Shown here: piece by piece, positions 17,365-26,757 of the stretch | Numbering within the stretch: position 1 is the stretch's first letter | Layout of the letters: each line of letters begins with the position of its first letter | Origin: Mycobacterium asiaticum | GTDB taxonomy: Bacteria > Actinomycetota > Actinomycetes > Mycobacteriales > Mycobacteriaceae | Length of the DNA stretch: 41,365 nucleotides | NCBI RefSeq assembly: GCF_001668675.1 | Contig: NZ_LZKQ01000122.1 | Span: 1-41,365, forward strand | Reading direction: 5' to 3' | Notes under the pieces: generated by a model | The model's database searches: none | What the model saw: the letters and a program-made list of their open reading frames with translations, nothing else | Told to the model about the DNA's origin: nothing | Position numbers and translations under genes: made by a program

Positions 17365-17987
17365 TGGTCGCCATCGACCGGGTGGTCACCCACGGCACGT
17401 TCGAACTCGACGGCGGCAGTTGGGAAGTGGACAACAACATCTGGCTGGTCGGTGACAATTCGAATGTGCTGGTGTTCGACGCCGCCCACGACGCCGACCC
17501 GATCATCGAGGCGGTCGCCGGCCGCCACGTGGTCGCGGTGGTGTGCACCCACGGGCACAACGACCACGTCACGGTGGCTCCCGAACTCGGCGAGACGCTC
17601 GACGCGCCGGTGCTGCTGCATCCCGCCGACGAAGTCTTGTGGCGAATGACGCACCCGGACAAGGAATTCCGATCTATCGGCGACGGTGAGACAATTAAAA
17701 TCGCCGGCACCGAACTGCGCGCACTGCACACGCCCGGCCACTCCCCCGGGTCGGTCTGCTGGTACGTACACGACCTCGGGGTGGTGTTCAGCGGCGACAC
17801 GCTCTTCTCCGGCGGGCCGGGTGCGACCGGCCGCTCCTACTCCGACTTCCCGACGATCCTGCAGTCGATCTCCGAGCGACTCGGGAAGTTGCCCGGTGAC
17901 ACCGTCGTGCACACCGGCCACGGTGACAGCACCACCGTCGGCGAGGAGATCGTGCACTACGAGGAGTGGGTGGCCCGCGGGCACTAG
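17364..17987 (+). CDS. Metallo-beta-lactamase-fold hydrolase, mscR partner (Rv2260-like)
   Basis: A 207-residue MBL-fold hydrolase. The zinc motif THGHNDHV gives His63, His65, Asp67 and His68; further ligands are in HTPGHSPGS, FSGDTLFSGG and HTGHGD. The ATG overlaps the mscR stop (TAATG). The tight coupling suggests it acts on the product of MscR, S-formylmycothiol, as a thioesterase releasing formate. That role is inference from context and from the glyoxalase II-like architecture. An open frame reaching back to 17190 is mscR shadow. Confidence 0.9.
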   Translation: MVAIDRVVTHGTFELDGGSWEVDNNIWLVGDNSNVLVFDAAHDADPIIEAVAGRHVVAVVCTHGHNDHVTVAPELGETLDAPVLLHPADEVLWRMTHPDKEFRSIGDGETIKIAGTELRALHTPGHSPGSVCWYVHDLGVVFSGDTLFSGGPGATGRSYSDFPTILQSISERLGKLPGDTVVHTGHGDSTTVGEEIVHYEEWVARGH

Positions 17988-18003
17988 CGCCGCGACCTCC
18001 CGT

Positions 18004-18735
18004 CTACATCCCGTCCAGGATGCGGCGCTTCTCGGTCTCGAACTCCTGTTCGCTCAGGGCACCGGAATCACGCAGCGCAGCAAGAGTTTTCAGCCGTTCC
18101 AGCCGGACCCCCTGATCGCCGGGTTCGTAGGCCGTCTGCGACTGATAGGCCGGGGGCGGCACCACATAGGCGCCGGGCGCCGCCGTCGCGGGTCTGGCCG
18201 CCCGCCTGGCGCGGCTCAGCCACACCACCGACAGGCACACATCGATCAGACTGATCACGAACAGGGCCACGAACACCCAGACCAGATCGCCGTGCGAGCT
18301 GCTGTGGCCGAAGGCGAGTCGCGGATTGATGTATCCGTTGACCTGCCCGTCGGTGGCGACGTTGAAGTCGGCCTCCTGAGGCACGTGCACATTCCACACC
18401 CGTACGTGGGCGTCGTTGTTCACGGTCGTTGTGCCGCCGATGCTTTCCACCAATTCCGGCTTCGGCACCCCTTCGGGCGGCGTGATGGAAATGCGCAGCG
18501 GCGGCACCGGCAGGCCGCCGTCGGAACCGATGACCAGGGTGTGCAGGCTGACGGTCGCATCCCCGGCGGGCAGGTGCACAATGCCCGATCCAGGGATGGC
18601 CACCTCTCCGTAGGCGTTGTATTTGTCCAAGAAGAATGCGTTGAGCACCAGAGTCACGATGAAGCCGACGACCGCCACCACCAGCATCAGAATGGCCAGT
18701 GCCAGCGAAATCTTGGCGACCCGTCTGCTGTTCAT
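18004..18735 (-). CDS. Two-helix membrane protein with SHOCT tail
   Basis: 243 residues. An N-terminal membrane helix ([19 protein letters not shown]) is followed by an external beta-rich domain of ~110 residues, then a second helix ([20 protein letters not shown]). The cytoplasmic tail ends in a SHOCT-type oligomerisation motif, [19 protein letters not shown]. Function unknown. It is convergent with the mscR pair (16 bases apart) and stands where lnt-like Rv2261c-Rv2262c lie in M. tuberculosis, as I recall that region. Confidence 0.82.
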   Translation of the reverse strand: MNSRRVAKISLALAILMLVVAVVGFIVTLVLNAFFLDKYNAYGEVAIPGSGIVHLPAGDATVSLHTLVIGSDGGLPVPPLRISITPPEGVPKPELVESIGGTTTVNNDAHVRVWNVHVPQEADFNVATDGQVNGYINPRLAFGHSSSHGDLVWVFVALFVISLIDVCLSVVWLSRARRAARPATAAPGAYVVPPPAYQSQTAYEPGDQGVRLERLKTLAALRDSGALSEQEFETEKRRILDGM

Positions 18736-18874
18736 GCACGCAGTGTGTCATGCGTCGAACACCGAGACAGCCCATCTGCGCGAAGCCGATATTGGCGGGG
18801 TGATGAGCGGGAACCAGCGCGACGGAGGACACTGGTTCCGACCGAAGTGCGAGCGACCGGAAAGGAGCCGACGA

Positions 18875-19828
18875 ATGGCCCACAATCTGATCGCCACGGT
18901 GCCGGATCTGTCCGGCAGGTTGGCCGTGGTAACCGGATCCAACAGCGGCCTGGGACTCGGGCTGGCCAAACGACTTTCGGCAGCCGGCGCCGACGTGGTG
19001 ATGGCAATTCGCAACCGCGCCAAGGGTGAGGCCGCCATCGAGCAGATCCGGTCTGCGGTGCCCGACGCGAAGCTGACCATCCGGCCGCTGGACCTCTCGT
19101 CGCTGGCGTCCGTGGCGGCCCTGGGTGAGCAGCTCAACGCCGACGGTCGACCGATCGACATCCTGATCAACAACGCCGGCGTGATGACCCCACCGGAACG
19201 CGACACCACCTCGGACGGCTTCGAACTGCAATTCGGTAGCAACCATCTCGGGCATTTCGCGCTGACCGCACATCTGCTGCCGCTGCTGCGCGCGGCGAAA
19301 AACGCGCGGGTGGTCTCCCTGAGTAGCCTTGCCGCCCGTCGCGGCCGCATCCACTTCGACGACCTGCAGTTCGAGAAGTCGTACTCATCGATGGCCGCCT
19401 ACGGGCAGTCAAAGCTGGCCGTGCTGATGTTCGCCCGCGAACTGGACCGGCGCAGCCGCCAGGCCGGCTGGGGCATCGTCTCCAACGCGGCACATCCCGG
19501 CCTGACCAAGACCAATCTGCAGATCAGCGGCCCATCGCACGGCCGGGAGAAGCCCGCGCTCATGCAGCGGATCTACACCACGTCATGGCGCTTTGCCCCG
19601 TTCCTCTGGCAAGAGATCGACGAGGGCATCCTGCCTGCGCTGTATGCCGCCGTGACACCACAGGCCGAGGGCGGGGCGTACTACGGCCCCAAGGGCTTCT
19701 ATGAGGCCGCCGGTGGCGGGGTCACCGAGGCGAAAGTGCCGTCGCGCGCCGCCAACGATGCTGACTGTGAACGGCTTTGGGAGATTTCGGAGAGGCTCAC
19801 CGGTGTCAGTTTCCGCACGCAGAAGTGA
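18875..19828 (+). CDS. Short-chain dehydrogenase/reductase (Rv2263-like)
   Basis: An NAD(P)-dependent SDR of the retinol-dehydrogenase-like/oxidoreductase group, 317 residues. The cofactor motif is [16 protein letters not shown] (TGxxxGxG), the structural motif is INNAGVM, the catalytic Ser is in VVSLSSLAA, and Tyr and Lys are in [10 protein letters not shown]. The start is fixed by AAAGGAG at 18861-18867, seven bases before ATG 18875; the longer open frame has no such support. The next gene starts inside its 3' end, so the two form an operon. The substrate is unknown. Confidence 0.92.
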   Translation: MAHNLIATVPDLSGRLAVVTGSNSGLGLGLAKRLSAAGADVVMAIRNRAKGEAAIEQIRSAVPDAKLTIRPLDLSSLASVAALGEQLNADGRPIDILINNAGVMTPPERDTTSDGFELQFGSNHLGHFALTAHLLPLLRAAKNARVVSLSSLAARRGRIHFDDLQFEKSYSSMAAYGQSKLAVLMFARELDRRSRQAGWGIVSNAAHPGLTKTNLQISGPSHGREKPALMQRIYTTSWRFAPFLWQEIDEGILPALYAAVTPQAEGGAYYGPKGFYEAAGGGVTEAKVPSRAANDADCERLWEISERLTGVSFRTQK

Positions 19829-20936
19829 GCCGCGCCTGCGGCTCCCCGAATCCAGCGTTGTGGTTCGGCCGGAGCCGATGGAGAGCGCGACCTACACGCA
19901 ATCGTCGCGCCTGCAAGCCGCCGGCCTGTTGCCGGCGGTAGCGCTGTTCGAGCACGCCGCACAGCAGGTGCCGCTGCCCAAACCGCCACAGCCGATCGTG
20001 GTCGCCGACTACGGTGCCGCCACCGGCCACAACTCGCTCAAGCCGATGGCCGCCGCTATCACGGTGTTGCGATCCCGGACCCGTCATGACCACCCGATCC
20101 TGATGACGCACACCGACGTACCGGAGAACGACTTCACCGCCCTTTTCCGCACGCTGTCCGACGACCCGGACAGCTACCTGAACAACGAACCGGCGACTTT
20201 CACGTCGGCGGTGGGCCGTTCCTTCTACGACCAGATCCTGCCGACCGGCGCGGTCAACCTCGGCTGGACGTCGTGGGCGGTGCAGTGGCTGAGTCGGGTG
20301 CCCGCCGACGCCCCGGAGTTCACCGATCACGTGCAGATCGCCTACAGCAACAACGTCGCGGCCCGCAAAGCCTATGAACACCAGTCGGCCATCGACTGGA
20401 ACGACTTCGTGGCGTACCGGGGCCGGGAGTTGTCTCCCGGCGGCCGGCTGGTGGTGCTGACCATGGCCCTCGATGACGACGGCGAATTCGGATATCGGGC
20501 GCTCAACGACGCATTGATGGCGGCGCTGCATGCCCTGGCCGATCGAGGGCTGGTGCGTGGCGAAGAGGTGGAGCGCATGGCCATCCCGGTGATCGCGCGA
20601 ACCGAGAAGGACTTCCGCGCCCCCTTTTCCCCCCGCGGTTGGTTCGAGGGCCTCACGATCGATCATCTCGATATGTTCAACGCCGAAGATCGGTTCTGGG
20701 CCCGCTACCAATCGGATTCAGACGCAGACGCTTTCGGAGCGCGGTGGGCAGCGTTCGCGCGTGCCGCACTTTTCCCCACGCTGACGGCCGGACTGGACGG
20801 CGGGATCAGCGATCCGCGGGCGAGCGAATTCGTCGGTGAACTCGAGGCTTCCGTGGCCGAGCGGCTGGCCAGCGCGCCGGAACCGATGCGCATCCCGCTC
20901 GCCGCGCTGGTGCTGGTTAAGCGCGATTCGCGATAG
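19803..20936 (+). CDS. SABATH-like (Methyltransf_7) carboxyl methyltransferase
   Basis: 377 residues from GTG 19803, which has GGAGAGG seven bases upstream within the SDR gene; ATG 19879 is an alternative start. It resembles plant SABATH enzymes that methylate carboxyl groups of small acids. The matching motifs are [10 protein letters not shown] (plant YxxNSxxQ), [15 protein letters not shown] (SAM motif), [21 protein letters not shown], and [19 protein letters not shown]. Overlap with the SDR suggests one pathway: a reductase and a methyl-ester-forming enzyme acting on the same small molecule. The substrate is unknown. Confidence 0.82.
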   Translation: MSVSARRSEPRLRLPESSVVVRPEPMESATYTQSSRLQAAGLLPAVALFEHAAQQVPLPKPPQPIVVADYGAATGHNSLKPMAAAITVLRSRTRHDHPILMTHTDVPENDFTALFRTLSDDPDSYLNNEPATFTSAVGRSFYDQILPTGAVNLGWTSWAVQWLSRVPADAPEFTDHVQIAYSNNVAARKAYEHQSAIDWNDFVAYRGRELSPGGRLVVLTMALDDDGEFGYRALNDALMAALHALADRGLVRGEEVERMAIPVIARTEKDFRAPFSPRGWFEGLTIDHLDMFNAEDRFWARYQSDSDADAFGARWAAFARAALFPTLTAGLDGGISDPRASEFVGELEASVAERLASAPEPMRIPLAALVLVKRDSR

Positions 20937-21016
20937 CCGGAGTTTCGGGGCGGCGCCTCAGTGGGTAAACACCAAATGGGTCGGTCGCACAGCAACTCCA
21001 TAGGGGGCCAGTCAGC

Positions 21017-21727
21017 ATGAGCGCGCACGACGATTCGGCGGACAAGGACGCCAAGGACGCCGGCGGCGGCGTGGACACTGCCGAGGCGCCGAAGGACGAA
21101 TCGAAACCAAAAGACGATTCCACAGCAAAGGACGAGTCCGGGGGCAAGGACGACTCGAAGGCTGAGGGCAAGCCCAGTGGTGCCAACCAGACCGAGAAGC
21201 CCGAACCCGAAGAAGAGCACAAAGAAAAAGCCCAAGAGATGATGACGGCCTACGAGGACCGTCCCACTCTGGTGATGCCCGGCTCGGGCAAGACCATCGC
21301 CGGCACGGCGGTCAACGACTGGATTGACGACGACGGCAATCCGAAGTTCGCCGAGGACGAGGACTCCCCGGCCGCTCAAGCCAAGAAGGAAAAGGGCAAC
21401 GACGAGTCGGGCTCCGATTCGGGAAAAGCTGACAGCGCGAAAGACGAGTCCCCGCAGGACGATTCGCAGCAGGATGATCCGAGCGAGAAGGCCTCGGCCC
21501 AAGCTGACAGCGGCAGCGAGGAAACCGAAAAGGGCGGCACCAAGAACGAGAGCGCCCGCGCGGCAGCGGCCGACGAGAACGCCGGAGACCGCGACAAGTC
21601 GATCGAGCAGCTGAATCAGGAAGCCGAAGAGCGAGTCAAAGAGAATCTCGAAAAAGACAAAGAGTTCAATCAAGAGATCATCAAGGCGACCAAAGAGGAC
21701 CGCGAACAGCACAAGGCCGAGCGGTAG
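21017..21727 (+). CDS. Acidic, intrinsically disordered Lys/Glu/Asp/Ser-rich protein
   Basis: 236 residues. The N-terminal (1-70) and central (115-200) parts are low-complexity KDDS/KDES repeats. They flank one ordered-looking island, YEDRPTLVMPGSGKTIAGTA followed by VNDWIDDDGNPKF. The C-terminus (IEQLNQEAEERVKENLEKD) is a predicted charged helix or coiled coil. There is no signal peptide or membrane helix. It is convergent with the Hsp70-like gene, four bases apart. The start ATG 21017 follows TAGGGGGCCAG. Function unknown; an adaptor, chaperone-like or desiccation-protective role would be guesswork. Confidence 0.75.
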   Translation: MSAHDDSADKDAKDAGGGVDTAEAPKDESKPKDDSTAKDESGGKDDSKAEGKPSGANQTEKPEPEEEHKEKAQEMMTAYEDRPTLVMPGSGKTIAGTAVNDWIDDDGNPKFAEDEDSPAAQAKKEKGNDESGSDSGKADSAKDESPQDDSQQDDPSEKASAQADSGSEETEKGGTKNESARAAAADENAGDRDKSIEQLNQEAEERVKENLEKDKEFNQEIIKATKEDREQHKAER

Positions 21728-21731
21728 CGCC

Positions 21732-23609
21732 TTAAGGCGGGCCGGGAACGGCTGGGCCATTACCCGGTAATTGCGGTAGCCCCGGGATCTGCGGGAGTTG
21801 CGGTAGCGGGTTCTGCGGGTTGTTCTGTCCCGGCAGTTGAGGCAGCTGCGGTAGCTGCGGCGGCGTCGTGGGCAGCGGCGGTGGCGTGGACGGCACTGGC
21901 GGCGGACTCGAAGGCGGCGACGGCTGCTGAGTTTGCTGCGTCTCGGTGGGTTGTGGCGGCGGCGCCTGCGTGGTGCGCCGCGGCGGCGGTGGCGGAGGCT
22001 CCTGCGTCGACGGCGGCGGTGGCGGCTCCGACGATGGCGCCGGTTCGGGGCTGACGCTGTCAGTCTCGGTCGGCGCGGGCGACGAGGGCGACGGGGGCGG
22101 CGGGCTGGCCGTGCTGGACGGCGTGGCGGGCACCGTGTTCACCCGCGGTGTGTTGGTTTCGTGCTTGTTTCCGGAGGTCAAGCCGATCGCGATCGCGGTG
22201 CCCACCAGCAGCACGGCCACGGTAGCGCTGATGATGATCACCGCCGGCAGGCGGTACCACGGGATCGGCGGGGACTTGCGTTCGGGTTTCGGCCGGTCTT
22301 CGCGCTCGAACTTCATCTGCGGCCGGGCCGACGTCAGCCCCGATCCACCGTGCTCGCCATGCCCGTGCTCGCCAACCGACGCGACCGGCAGCGCGCGGCT
22401 TTCGTCCTCGGCTTCCGACCACGCCAGTGCGGGTTCCATCGTCGGGGCCGGAGGGTCAGGGGGAAAGTCGGGGTATGCCGCAGCCGCGGGTGGGCCCGGC
22501 GCCACTGCGGCCGCAGCGGTCGCGGCGACGGCGGCCGGCGTCAGGGTGGTCGCACTGGTGTCCCCGGGACCGCGAGCAGCCCGCAACGCGCCACCGATGG
22601 CCGCGGTGAGTTGCGGCCGCGGCGTCGTGATCACCGGCACACCGAAACGCCCGGACAGCGAGGTGGTAACCGCCGGAATGTTGGCGCCACCGCCGACCGT
22701 GGCGATAGCGACGAGTCCATGAATTCCGTTGCGCTGCAACAGTTGTTCCAACGAAAACAGGACTCCGTCCAGGGCGGGACGGATCGTTTCCTCGAGCTCG
22801 TTGCGGGTCAATCGGATGTCACCGCGGACGCCCGGGACCTCTTCGGCCAGCGTGGTGACGGTGGCCGACGAGAGCCGTTCCTTGGCGGTGCGGCAGGCGG
22901 CGCGTAACCGGGTGAGCGAGCCGATCGCCGCAGTGCCGGACGGATCGAACGAACCGGTTCCCGGCATTTCGGACATGACGTAGGTCAGCAGCGACTGGTC
23001 GATGAGATCGCCGGAGAAATCGTCGTGCCGAACGGTCGGGGCGACCGGCTGGTACTCACCGGCGACATCGACCAGCGTGAGACTGGTCCCGCTGCCACCG
23101 AAATCGCAGACGGCCACGATGCCGCGCGCCGGTATCCCCGGGTTGGCGCGTACCGCGAACAGTGCGGCGGCGGCGTCCGGGAGCAGCGTCAGCGGCTTGG
23201 CGCCATGCGCCCATTCGGACACCCGGCTCAGCGCACCACCCAGCGCGTCGACGGCAAGCGGCGACCAGTGCGCCGGATAGGTCACCGCGACACTTTCGGG
23301 CAGCGCGCGCCCTCCCGTCGCCGCATATGCCAGCGCACGCAGGCCGTCGGCGACCAGGGCCTCGCTGCGATGCATGGAGCCGTCGGTCGCCACGATGCCG
23401 ACGTGGTCGCCGACCCGCTCCACGAAGTCGGTGATGACCAGGCCCGGCTCGTCGAGTCGGGGGTTCTCCGAAGGGATCCCGACTTCGGGCGGCCGCTGCC
23501 GATACAGGGTCAGCACGGGCTTACGGGTGATGGCGTGATCGGCCGTCACGGCGGCCAGGTTCGTGGCACCGATCGACAGGCCCAGCGCGGGCCTAGCTCC
23601 ATCTGCCAT
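21732..23609 (-). CDS. Hsp70-like ATPase with membrane helix and proline-rich tail (Rv2264c-like)
   Basis: 625 residues. Residues ~1-340 resemble the actin/Hsp70 ATPase fold: LGLSIGATNLAAV (phosphate 1), VAVCDFGGSGTSLTLVD (phosphate 2), RLRAACRTAKERLS and ATVGGGANIPAVTTSL (adenosine motif). An Ala/Pro linker leads to one membrane helix near 455-478 (VIIISATVAVLLVGTAIAIG). After it comes a ~140-residue extracytoplasmic tail of Pro, Ser and Thr with PPPP and QLPQLPG repeats. The Hsp70 substrate-binding domain is missing, so it is not a normal chaperone. Length and position fit Rv2264c (592 residues). Confidence 0.85.
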   Translation of the reverse strand: MADGARPALGLSIGATNLAAVTADHAITRKPVLTLYRQRPPEVGIPSENPRLDEPGLVITDFVERVGDHVGIVATDGSMHRSEALVADGLRALAYAATGGRALPESVAVTYPAHWSPLAVDALGGALSRVSEWAHGAKPLTLLPDAAAALFAVRANPGIPARGIVAVCDFGGSGTSLTLVDVAGEYQPVAPTVRHDDFSGDLIDQSLLTYVMSEMPGTGSFDPSGTAAIGSLTRLRAACRTAKERLSSATVTTLAEEVPGVRGDIRLTRNELEETIRPALDGVLFSLEQLLQRNGIHGLVAIATVGGGANIPAVTTSLSGRFGVPVITTPRPQLTAAIGGALRAARGPGDTSATTLTPAAVAATAAAAVAPGPPAAAAYPDFPPDPPAPTMEPALAWSEAEDESRALPVASVGEHGHGEHGGSGLTSARPQMKFEREDRPKPERKSPPIPWYRLPAVIIISATVAVLLVGTAIAIGLTSGNKHETNTPRVNTVPATPSSTASPPPPSPSSPAPTETDSVSPEPAPSSEPPPPPSTQEPPPPPPRRTTQAPPPQPTETQQTQQPSPPSSPPPVPSTPPPLPTTPPQLPQLPQLPGQNNPQNPLPQLPQIPGLPQLPGNGPAVPGPP

Positions 23610-23753
23610 CCAGGTCCAATCCCCGGGGCTAACGCCCTAAATCTCTGAAGGTGTGAAGGTTTCGCTCAGTTTCTCGGTGAAAGCTATAGCGTAGCTCTGA
23701 CTCAGCTTTGCGCCAGCTGTATCAAGATCTCTCTCCGCCCATGTTTGCGCTGG

Positions 23754-24851
23754 TCAGCGAATGGTCCCGGCGCCGGGGATGAGCGGCAGATCCAGGGCGG
23801 TCACCCAACCGGGGGAAAGATCGTTGACCGCCGGGACCGCGTTGAGGGCCCGCAACCCGGTTGCCAGGCATCCGGCCGCGGCGGCGTCCCGACCCGAGCC
23901 GTCCGTGAACCGGAAGGCCGTCTCCTGCGAAATGCTCGGCGTCCCTTCGATATCCACCCGGTACACGTCGTTGTCGTTGCCGGTCGGCCAGTCGGGTGCG
24001 GCGTCGAGCCCGATGCGGTTCACGTGCTCGAGCTGGATCCGGGTCTCACCCTGGTAGAGCCCATTGATGGTGAAGCGGACGGCGGCCACGTTGCCGGCCT
24101 TGATGACGCCCTTCGCGGATTTGCGGTCGGTAGGGGTGACCCACTTGTCCCACGTCGTCGTCATCTCGTCCAGCATGATGCCCGCGGCGTGAGCGATCAT
24201 CGGCACCGTCGCGCCCCAGGCGAAGATCAGCACATCGCTGTTTTCCAGCATCGGGCTGTACTCCGGCTCCCGCCCGATGCCCATCTCCCGCTCGTAATCA
24301 CCCTCGTAATTGGTGTAGTCCAGCAACTCCGACGCCCGCACCTTGCGGACTTCGGAGCACAGGCCCATCAGGGTCATCGGGAACAGGTCGTTGGCAAAGC
24401 CCGGGTCGATGCCGGTGGTGAAGCAGGACGCCTCCCCCAGTTCGGCGGCCTGGGTGATGGGTTCGATCCAGTTCGGCGGGTTCAGGTGCATGGTCGGCCA
24501 GATCCACGGCGTCATCGCCGTCGAACAGACGTCGATCCCGGCCCGCAGGAAACGGGTGATCAACGAGATGTTGTCCTTGGCGTGCATCGCCGTCGGCCCG
24601 TAGTGGACCAGTGCGTCGGGCTTGAGCGCGATCAGCGCATCGACATCGTCGGTGGCGGCGATCCCGGCCGGTTCCGGCAGCCCGCAGATTTCACCGACGT
24701 CGCGGCCGACCTTGTCGGGGTTGCTCACGCCGACCCCGACCAACTCGAAAAGCGGGTGTTTGAGTATCTCGGGGATCACCATCCGACCCACGAATCCGGT
24801 GCCCCACACCACCACTCTCTTGGGTTCGCCGGCTACGACCGGTTGCGTCAT
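23754..24851 (-). CDS. Dihydrodipicolinate-reductase-like NAD(P)-dependent dehydrogenase
   Basis: 365 residues. The N-terminal Rossmann motif is VVVWGTGFVGRMVIPEI, followed by a DapB/diaminopentanoate-dehydrogenase-like C-terminal domain with TTGIDPGFANDLFP. This mycobacterial family is related to amine dehydrogenases; the substrate is unknown. The start is ATG 24851, chosen because GGAGG lies five bases upstream; GTG 24857 would overlap that site. It is divergent from the secreted MmpS-like gene. I do not recall it at this place in M. tuberculosis. Confidence 0.83.
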   Translation of the reverse strand: MTQPVVAGEPKRVVVWGTGFVGRMVIPEILKHPLFELVGVGVSNPDKVGRDVGEICGLPEPAGIAATDDVDALIALKPDALVHYGPTAMHAKDNISLITRFLRAGIDVCSTAMTPWIWPTMHLNPPNWIEPITQAAELGEASCFTTGIDPGFANDLFPMTLMGLCSEVRKVRASELLDYTNYEGDYEREMGIGREPEYSPMLENSDVLIFAWGATVPMIAHAAGIMLDEMTTTWDKWVTPTDRKSAKGVIKAGNVAAVRFTINGLYQGETRIQLEHVNRIGLDAAPDWPTGNDNDVYRVDIEGTPSISQETAFRFTDGSGRDAAAAGCLATGLRALNAVPAVNDLSPGWVTALDLPLIPGAGTIR

Positions 24852-24947
24852 CAGCACCTCCAGCTCAGACCAGTCCCCGCGTTCACCCTAAGTTCCGTGT
24901 CAAAAGGGTCTCGTATTCGCCCCTGTGTGGTGACAACATGAACAAAC

Positions 24948-25298
24948 ATGACCACTTGTCGCGCAGCTTCGATACTGCTTGCCATCGGCACCGCCTTCGC
25001 GGCCACCAGCGGTGTGGCCAGCGCCGTTCCCTTGCCCGGTCAGTTCCCGCAGGTCCGCTACGAAGTCAGCGGTCCCGGCGTCGCTGAATACATCTCGTTC
25101 CAGACCCAGAACGGTCAGCAGCGGGCGGTCAATGTGCCGCTGCCGTGGTCGACGGAATTCCAGGCGTTCGGCGGGCAGGTGTTCGTCCTGTCGGCTCAAG
25201 GACAGGGCACCATCGCCTGCAAGATCATTCTCGACGGCAACGTGGTGAACGACGCGCATTCAACGGGGACACCGGGTAAGGCGGTCTGCTCGCACTGA
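24948..25298 (+). CDS. Secreted MmpS-like protein
   Basis: 116 residues with a cleavable signal peptide (ASILLAIGTAFAATSGVASA). The mature domain resembles the soluble part of MmpS proteins: VRYEVSGPGVAEYISF, then a central strand pair, then the Cys-containing GTIACKIILDGNVV and GKAVCSH. The two cysteines probably form a disulfide. MmpS proteins normally keep an uncleaved membrane helix and pair with MmpL transporters, but no mmpL is nearby. It lies 84 bases before cyp124 on the same strand. Confidence 0.78.
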   Translation: MTTCRAASILLAIGTAFAATSGVASAVPLPGQFPQVRYEVSGPGVAEYISFQTQNGQQRAVNVPLPWSTEFQAFGGQVFVLSAQGQGTIACKIILDGNVVNDAHSTGTPGKAVCSH

Positions 25299-25382
25299 CC
25301 CGGGGGCGCAGCAGCCGGTCTAAGCTCGCCAGTGTCACGCCTGCACGGGTGTAAGCGGGCGACCTGGGCATAGGAGGATCGC

Positions 25383-26693
25383 ATGGATCTCAAGTCCCGG
25401 ACCGATGCCCCGGCGGCGCTTGCGCCCCGGGTCAACGGCACCCCGCCGCCCCACATCCCGCTGGCCGATATCGCGTTGGGCTCGTTGGAATTCTGGGCTC
25501 TTGACGACGATTACCGGGACGGCGCTTTCGCCACCCTTCGTCGCGAGGCGCCGATCTCCTTTTGGCCGGCGATCGAAATCGAAGGGTTCACCGCGGGCAA
25601 CGGGCACTGGGCGCTGACCCGTCTCGATGACGTGTTTTTCGCCAGCCGCCACCCCGAGGTGTTCAGTTCCAGCCCGAACATCGTCATCAGCGACCAGACA
25701 CCCGAACTTGCCGAGTATTTCGGCTCGATGATCGTGATGGACGACCCGCGGCACCAACGGCTGCGTTCGATCGTCAGCAGGGCGTTCACGCCAAAGGTGG
25801 TAGCTCGCATCGAGTCGTCGGTGCGGGAGCGGGCACACCGGCTGGTGACGGCGATGATCGCCAACCATCCCGACGGGCACGCCGATCTGGTCAGCGAGCT
25901 CGCCGGACCGCTGCCATTGCAGATCATCTGCGACATGATGGGCATCCCGGAAGAGGATCATCAGCGCGTATTCCATTGGACCAACGTCATTCTCGGCTTC
26001 GGCGACCCCGATCTCGCGACCGATTTCGAAGAGTTCGCCAAGGTGTCGATGGACATCGGCGCCTACGCCACGGCGCTGGCCGAGGACCGCCGCTCAAACC
26101 ACCACGACGACCTGACAACGGCGCTGGTGGAAGCCGAGGTGAACGGCGAGCGGTTGTCGTCCTCGGAAATCGCGATGTTCTTCATCCTGTTGGTGGTGGC
26201 CGGCAACGAGACGACCCGCAACGCGATCAGCCATGGCGTGCTGGCCTTGTCACGCTATCCCGAGCAGCGCGAGCGATGGTGGGCGGACTTCGACGGCCTG
26301 GCGCACAGCGCCGGCGAGGAGATCGTCCGCTGGGCCTCGCCGGTCATCTACATGCGTCGCACGCTCACCCGCGATTTCGAACTCAGCGGCACGAAAATGG
26401 CTGAGGGCGACAAGGTTACGCTGTGGTACTGCTCGGCCAATCGCGACGAATCTAAATTTGCCGATCCGTGGACGTTCGATGTGGCGCGCAACCCCAATCC
26501 GCATGTCGGCTTCGGCGGCGGCGGTGCCCACTTCTGCCTCGGGGCCAACCTGGCGCGTCGCGAGATCCGGGTGGTGTTCGAGGAGTTGCACCGCGAGATA
26601 CCCGACATCACCGCAACCGCGGAACCGGCGCGACTGCTGTCCCAGTTCATTCACGGCATCAAGACCTTGCCGGTGGCCTGGACGGTTCGCTGA
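25383..26693 (+). CDS. cyp124: Cytochrome P450 CYP124, methyl-branched lipid omega-hydroxylase
   Basis: A 436-residue P450. The I-helix motif is VVAGNETTRNAI, the ExxR motif is EEIVR, and the heme loop is FGGGGAHFCLGANLA with proximal Cys385. The M. tuberculosis enzyme hydroxylates the terminal carbon of methyl-branched lipids and also acts on cholesterol-type substrates. AGGAGG nine bases before ATG 25383 gives a strong ribosome site. Its TGA stop is the first three bases of the TGAGCAGACG hairpin arm. The stf3-cyp128 neighbours known in M. tuberculosis are absent here. Confidence 0.94.
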   Translation: MDLKSRTDAPAALAPRVNGTPPPHIPLADIALGSLEFWALDDDYRDGAFATLRREAPISFWPAIEIEGFTAGNGHWALTRLDDVFFASRHPEVFSSSPNIVISDQTPELAEYFGSMIVMDDPRHQRLRSIVSRAFTPKVVARIESSVRERAHRLVTAMIANHPDGHADLVSELAGPLPLQIICDMMGIPEEDHQRVFHWTNVILGFGDPDLATDFEEFAKVSMDIGAYATALAEDRRSNHHDDLTTALVEAEVNGERLSSSEIAMFFILLVVAGNETTRNAISHGVLALSRYPEQRERWWADFDGLAHSAGEEIVRWASPVIYMRRTLTRDFELSGTKMAEGDKVTLWYCSANRDESKFADPWTFDVARNPNPHVGFGGGGAHFCLGANLARREIRVVFEELHREIPDITATAEPARLLSQFIHGIKTLPVAWTVR

Positions 26694-26748
26694 GCAGACG
26701 CAAAAGCACCTGAAAAGTGGCCTTTTCAGGTGCCTTTGCGTCTGCTCA
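26691..26748. terminator. Long TGAGCAGACG-type hairpin, copy 4
   Basis: A 27-base-pair stem with one A-C mismatch around the loop tggc. The outer arm is TGAGCAGACGC; the inner stem is AGCACCTGAAAAG with CTTTTCAGGTGC. It supplies the stop codon of cyp124 and ends ten bases before the stop of the convergent gene. Confidence 0.78.
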
Positions 26749-26757
26749 CCTCCCCTG

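Noticed and set aside
20705..21760. Long minus-strand frame rich in Leu, Phe and Gly, resembling a membrane protein
   Set aside because: It is the antisense of the Lys/Glu/Asp-rich gene at 21017; reversed acidic/lysine codons give Leu/Phe and imitate membrane helices.
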